A stretch of DNA of 32,363 nt. Source: Deltaproteobacteria bacterium (GTDB taxonomy: Bacteria > Myxococcota_A > UBA9160 > UBA4427). Positions 31,365 to 32,363 of the stretch are shown one piece after another. The stretch is from the NCBI GenBank assembly GCA_002719955.1, contig PBFW01000055.1, forward strand, positions 1-32,363. The letters are read 5' to 3'. Positions within the stretch are counted from its first letter, which is position 1; each line of letters opens with the position of its first letter. Under the pieces are notes generated by a model that saw only the letters and a program-made list of their open reading frames with translations, was not told the origin of the DNA and did not search any database. Position numbers and translations under genes: made by a program.

Positions 31365-32363
31365 TCAGGCCTCCGCCTTACCGTGGCACTTCTTGAACTT
31401 CTTACCGCTCCCGCAAGGGCACGCGTCATTCCGCCCCACGCCCTCGAAGCCAGCGGCCTCAGCGGGCGCTGCCTCAGTCTTCGCAGGCGCCGCCTCTTTG
31501 TCTCCCCCCTCTTGCTGCGTCGCTTGCGCCTGCTGCGCAGCCCGCATTCGCTGGGCTTGCACTTGCTGTTGGCGCATCGCGTCAAAGGCTTGGCTAGCGG
31601 GGAGCGCGCGCCGCTGCACGGGCCGTCTGCCTTGGCCTCCCTGAGCAGCCGCCTGACGCCTGGCCATCGCCTCGGCGTCGAGCTCTGTGCCCGGCCCCAT
31701 CCCCTTCGCCTCCAGCTCTCCGCTGGTAGAGGGCGCGGGGGTGCCCTCTTCGCCGGCGAGGCGGATGCGCAAGATGAGGCTGGTGACCTCATCCTCGATG
31801 GCCTCGAAGAGGCGTGAGAACAGCTCGAAGCCCTCCCGCTTGTACTCGGTCTTCGGGTCCACTTGTCCGTACCCGCGCAGGCCGATCCCAGCCTTCAGGG
31901 AGTCCATCGCGTGCAGGTGATCTTTCCAGCGTGAGTCGATGGCGTTCAAGAGGATGTAGTTCTCAAGCTTGCGCATCGTCTCCTCTCCGACGGTCCCTTG
32001 CCGCTGGTCGTAGAGCTCCTCTAGTCGCTCGAAGACGTGGGTGGGGTCGCCGTCTTCGCCCGCGACCGCGCCTGCTGCGGCGTCGCTGGACACCTCGCCG
32101 CCGAAGGTCTTGTGGAACCAACCAGCGAAGCCGTCTGCGTCTCCCCCGTATGTCTCGCACGCACGGAGCACCGCCCTGTCGAACATCGCCAGGACCTTGT
32201 CGCGCAGGTCAAACCCTTCGAGCACCTCTTGGCGGGTGCCGTAGATCTGCTTGCGCTGCGTGTCCATGACCTCGTCGTACTCAAGGAGGCTCTTGCGGAT
32301 CTCGAAGTTGCGGTCTTCGACCTTCTTCTGCGCCCGCGCGATCGCGCGCGTGACCATCGGCGA
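31365..32363 (-). CDS. secA: Preprotein translocase ATPase SecA, C-terminal part
   Basis: The visible 332 codons are the C-terminal third of SecA and continue beyond the right edge; the reading frame is open through position 32363. It shows the helical-scaffold start MVTRAIARAQKKVEDRNFEI, the RKSLLEYDEVMDTQRKQIY block and the WKDHLHAMDSLKAGIGLRGY block, all standard SecA. A low-complexity Ala/Gln/Arg linker of about 100 residues follows. The protein ends with the zinc-binding SEC-C motif, CPCGSGKKFKKCHG, which binds SecB or ribosomes. SecA drives protein export through SecYEG. The first ATG seen (32357) is internal, not the true start. Confidence 0.97.
   Translation of the reverse strand, partial: SPMVTRAIARAQKKVEDRNFEIRKSLLEYDEVMDTQRKQIYGTRQEVLEGFDLRDKVLAMFDRAVLRACETYGGDADGFAGWFHKTFGGEVSSDAAAGAVAGEDGDPTHVFERLEELYDQRQGTVGEETMRKLENYILLNAIDSRWKDHLHAMDSLKAGIGLRGYGQVDPKTEYKREGFELFSRLFEAIEDEVTSLILRIRLAGEEGTPAPSTSGELEAKGMGPGTELDAEAMARRQAAAQGGQGRRPVQRRALPASQAFDAMRQQQVQAQRMRAAQQAQATQQEGGDKEAAPAKTEAAPAEAAGFEGVGRNDACPCGSGKKFKKCHGKAEA

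Overview
GC-rich, densely coded bacterial chromosome segment. No gap between genes exceeds about 300 bases, and I see no rRNA or tRNA gene, transposase or CRISPR array. The gene set suggests a diderm with an LPS-like envelope: Kdo transferase WaaA, a Wzm/Wzt polysaccharide exporter and lipoprotein signals. It also suggests a lineage carrying McsB-type protein arginine kinase, SpoIIE/STAS partner switching, DUF58/BatA proteins and a multihaem cytochrome fused to HEAT repeats. Several starts are GTG or TTG and many genes lack a clear Shine-Dalgarno. Together this fits Planctomycetota or a related group. That is an inference from content, with no marker-gene phylogeny behind it.

Layout. Positions 1-3715 (minus): a GAF-SpoIIE phosphatase, a DUF58 protein, a BatA-like membrane protein and the start of a further gene leaving the window, tightly spaced like an operon. 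3861-4688 (plus): a divergent STAS protein with a PilZ-like tail, the natural partner of the phosphatase. 4701-5840 (minus): a GT4 glycosyltransferase. 6088-7923 (plus): a GmhB-like HAD protein that has lost its catalytic aspartates, then an exported FecR-like protein. 7940-10032 (minus): mcsB overlapping moaA. 10163-11947 (plus): an SLC13/DASS-type permease with two RCK_C domains. 11959-17988 (minus): arginase, wzm, wzt and a methyltransferase with a roughly 660-residue coiled coil, joined by very short gaps or overlaps. 18055-24144 (minus): an exported HEAT protein, a small carboxypeptidase-regulatory-like lipoprotein, phosphomannomutase/phosphoglucomutase, threonine aldolase and a class I aminotransferase. 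24274-32363 (minus): pentahaem cytochrome-HEAT protein, UbiA-family prenyltransferase, pseudopilin, metK, waaA and the C-terminal part of secA.

How the genes may work together. The most coherent system is wzm-wzt-methyltransferase/coiled coil. It resembles the E. coli O9a arrangement, in which a terminating transferase with a coiled-coil ruler (WbdD) caps the glycan and the Wzt C-terminal domain recognises the cap before export. Here the coil is very long and carries recent in-frame tandem duplications (13096-13423), suggesting a ruler that can change length. PMM/PGM, the GT4 enzyme and WaaA are plausible envelope-glycan contributors but are not in the same operon. The second theme is signalling: a SpoIIE/STAS pair, DUF58/BatA and a protein arginine kinase.
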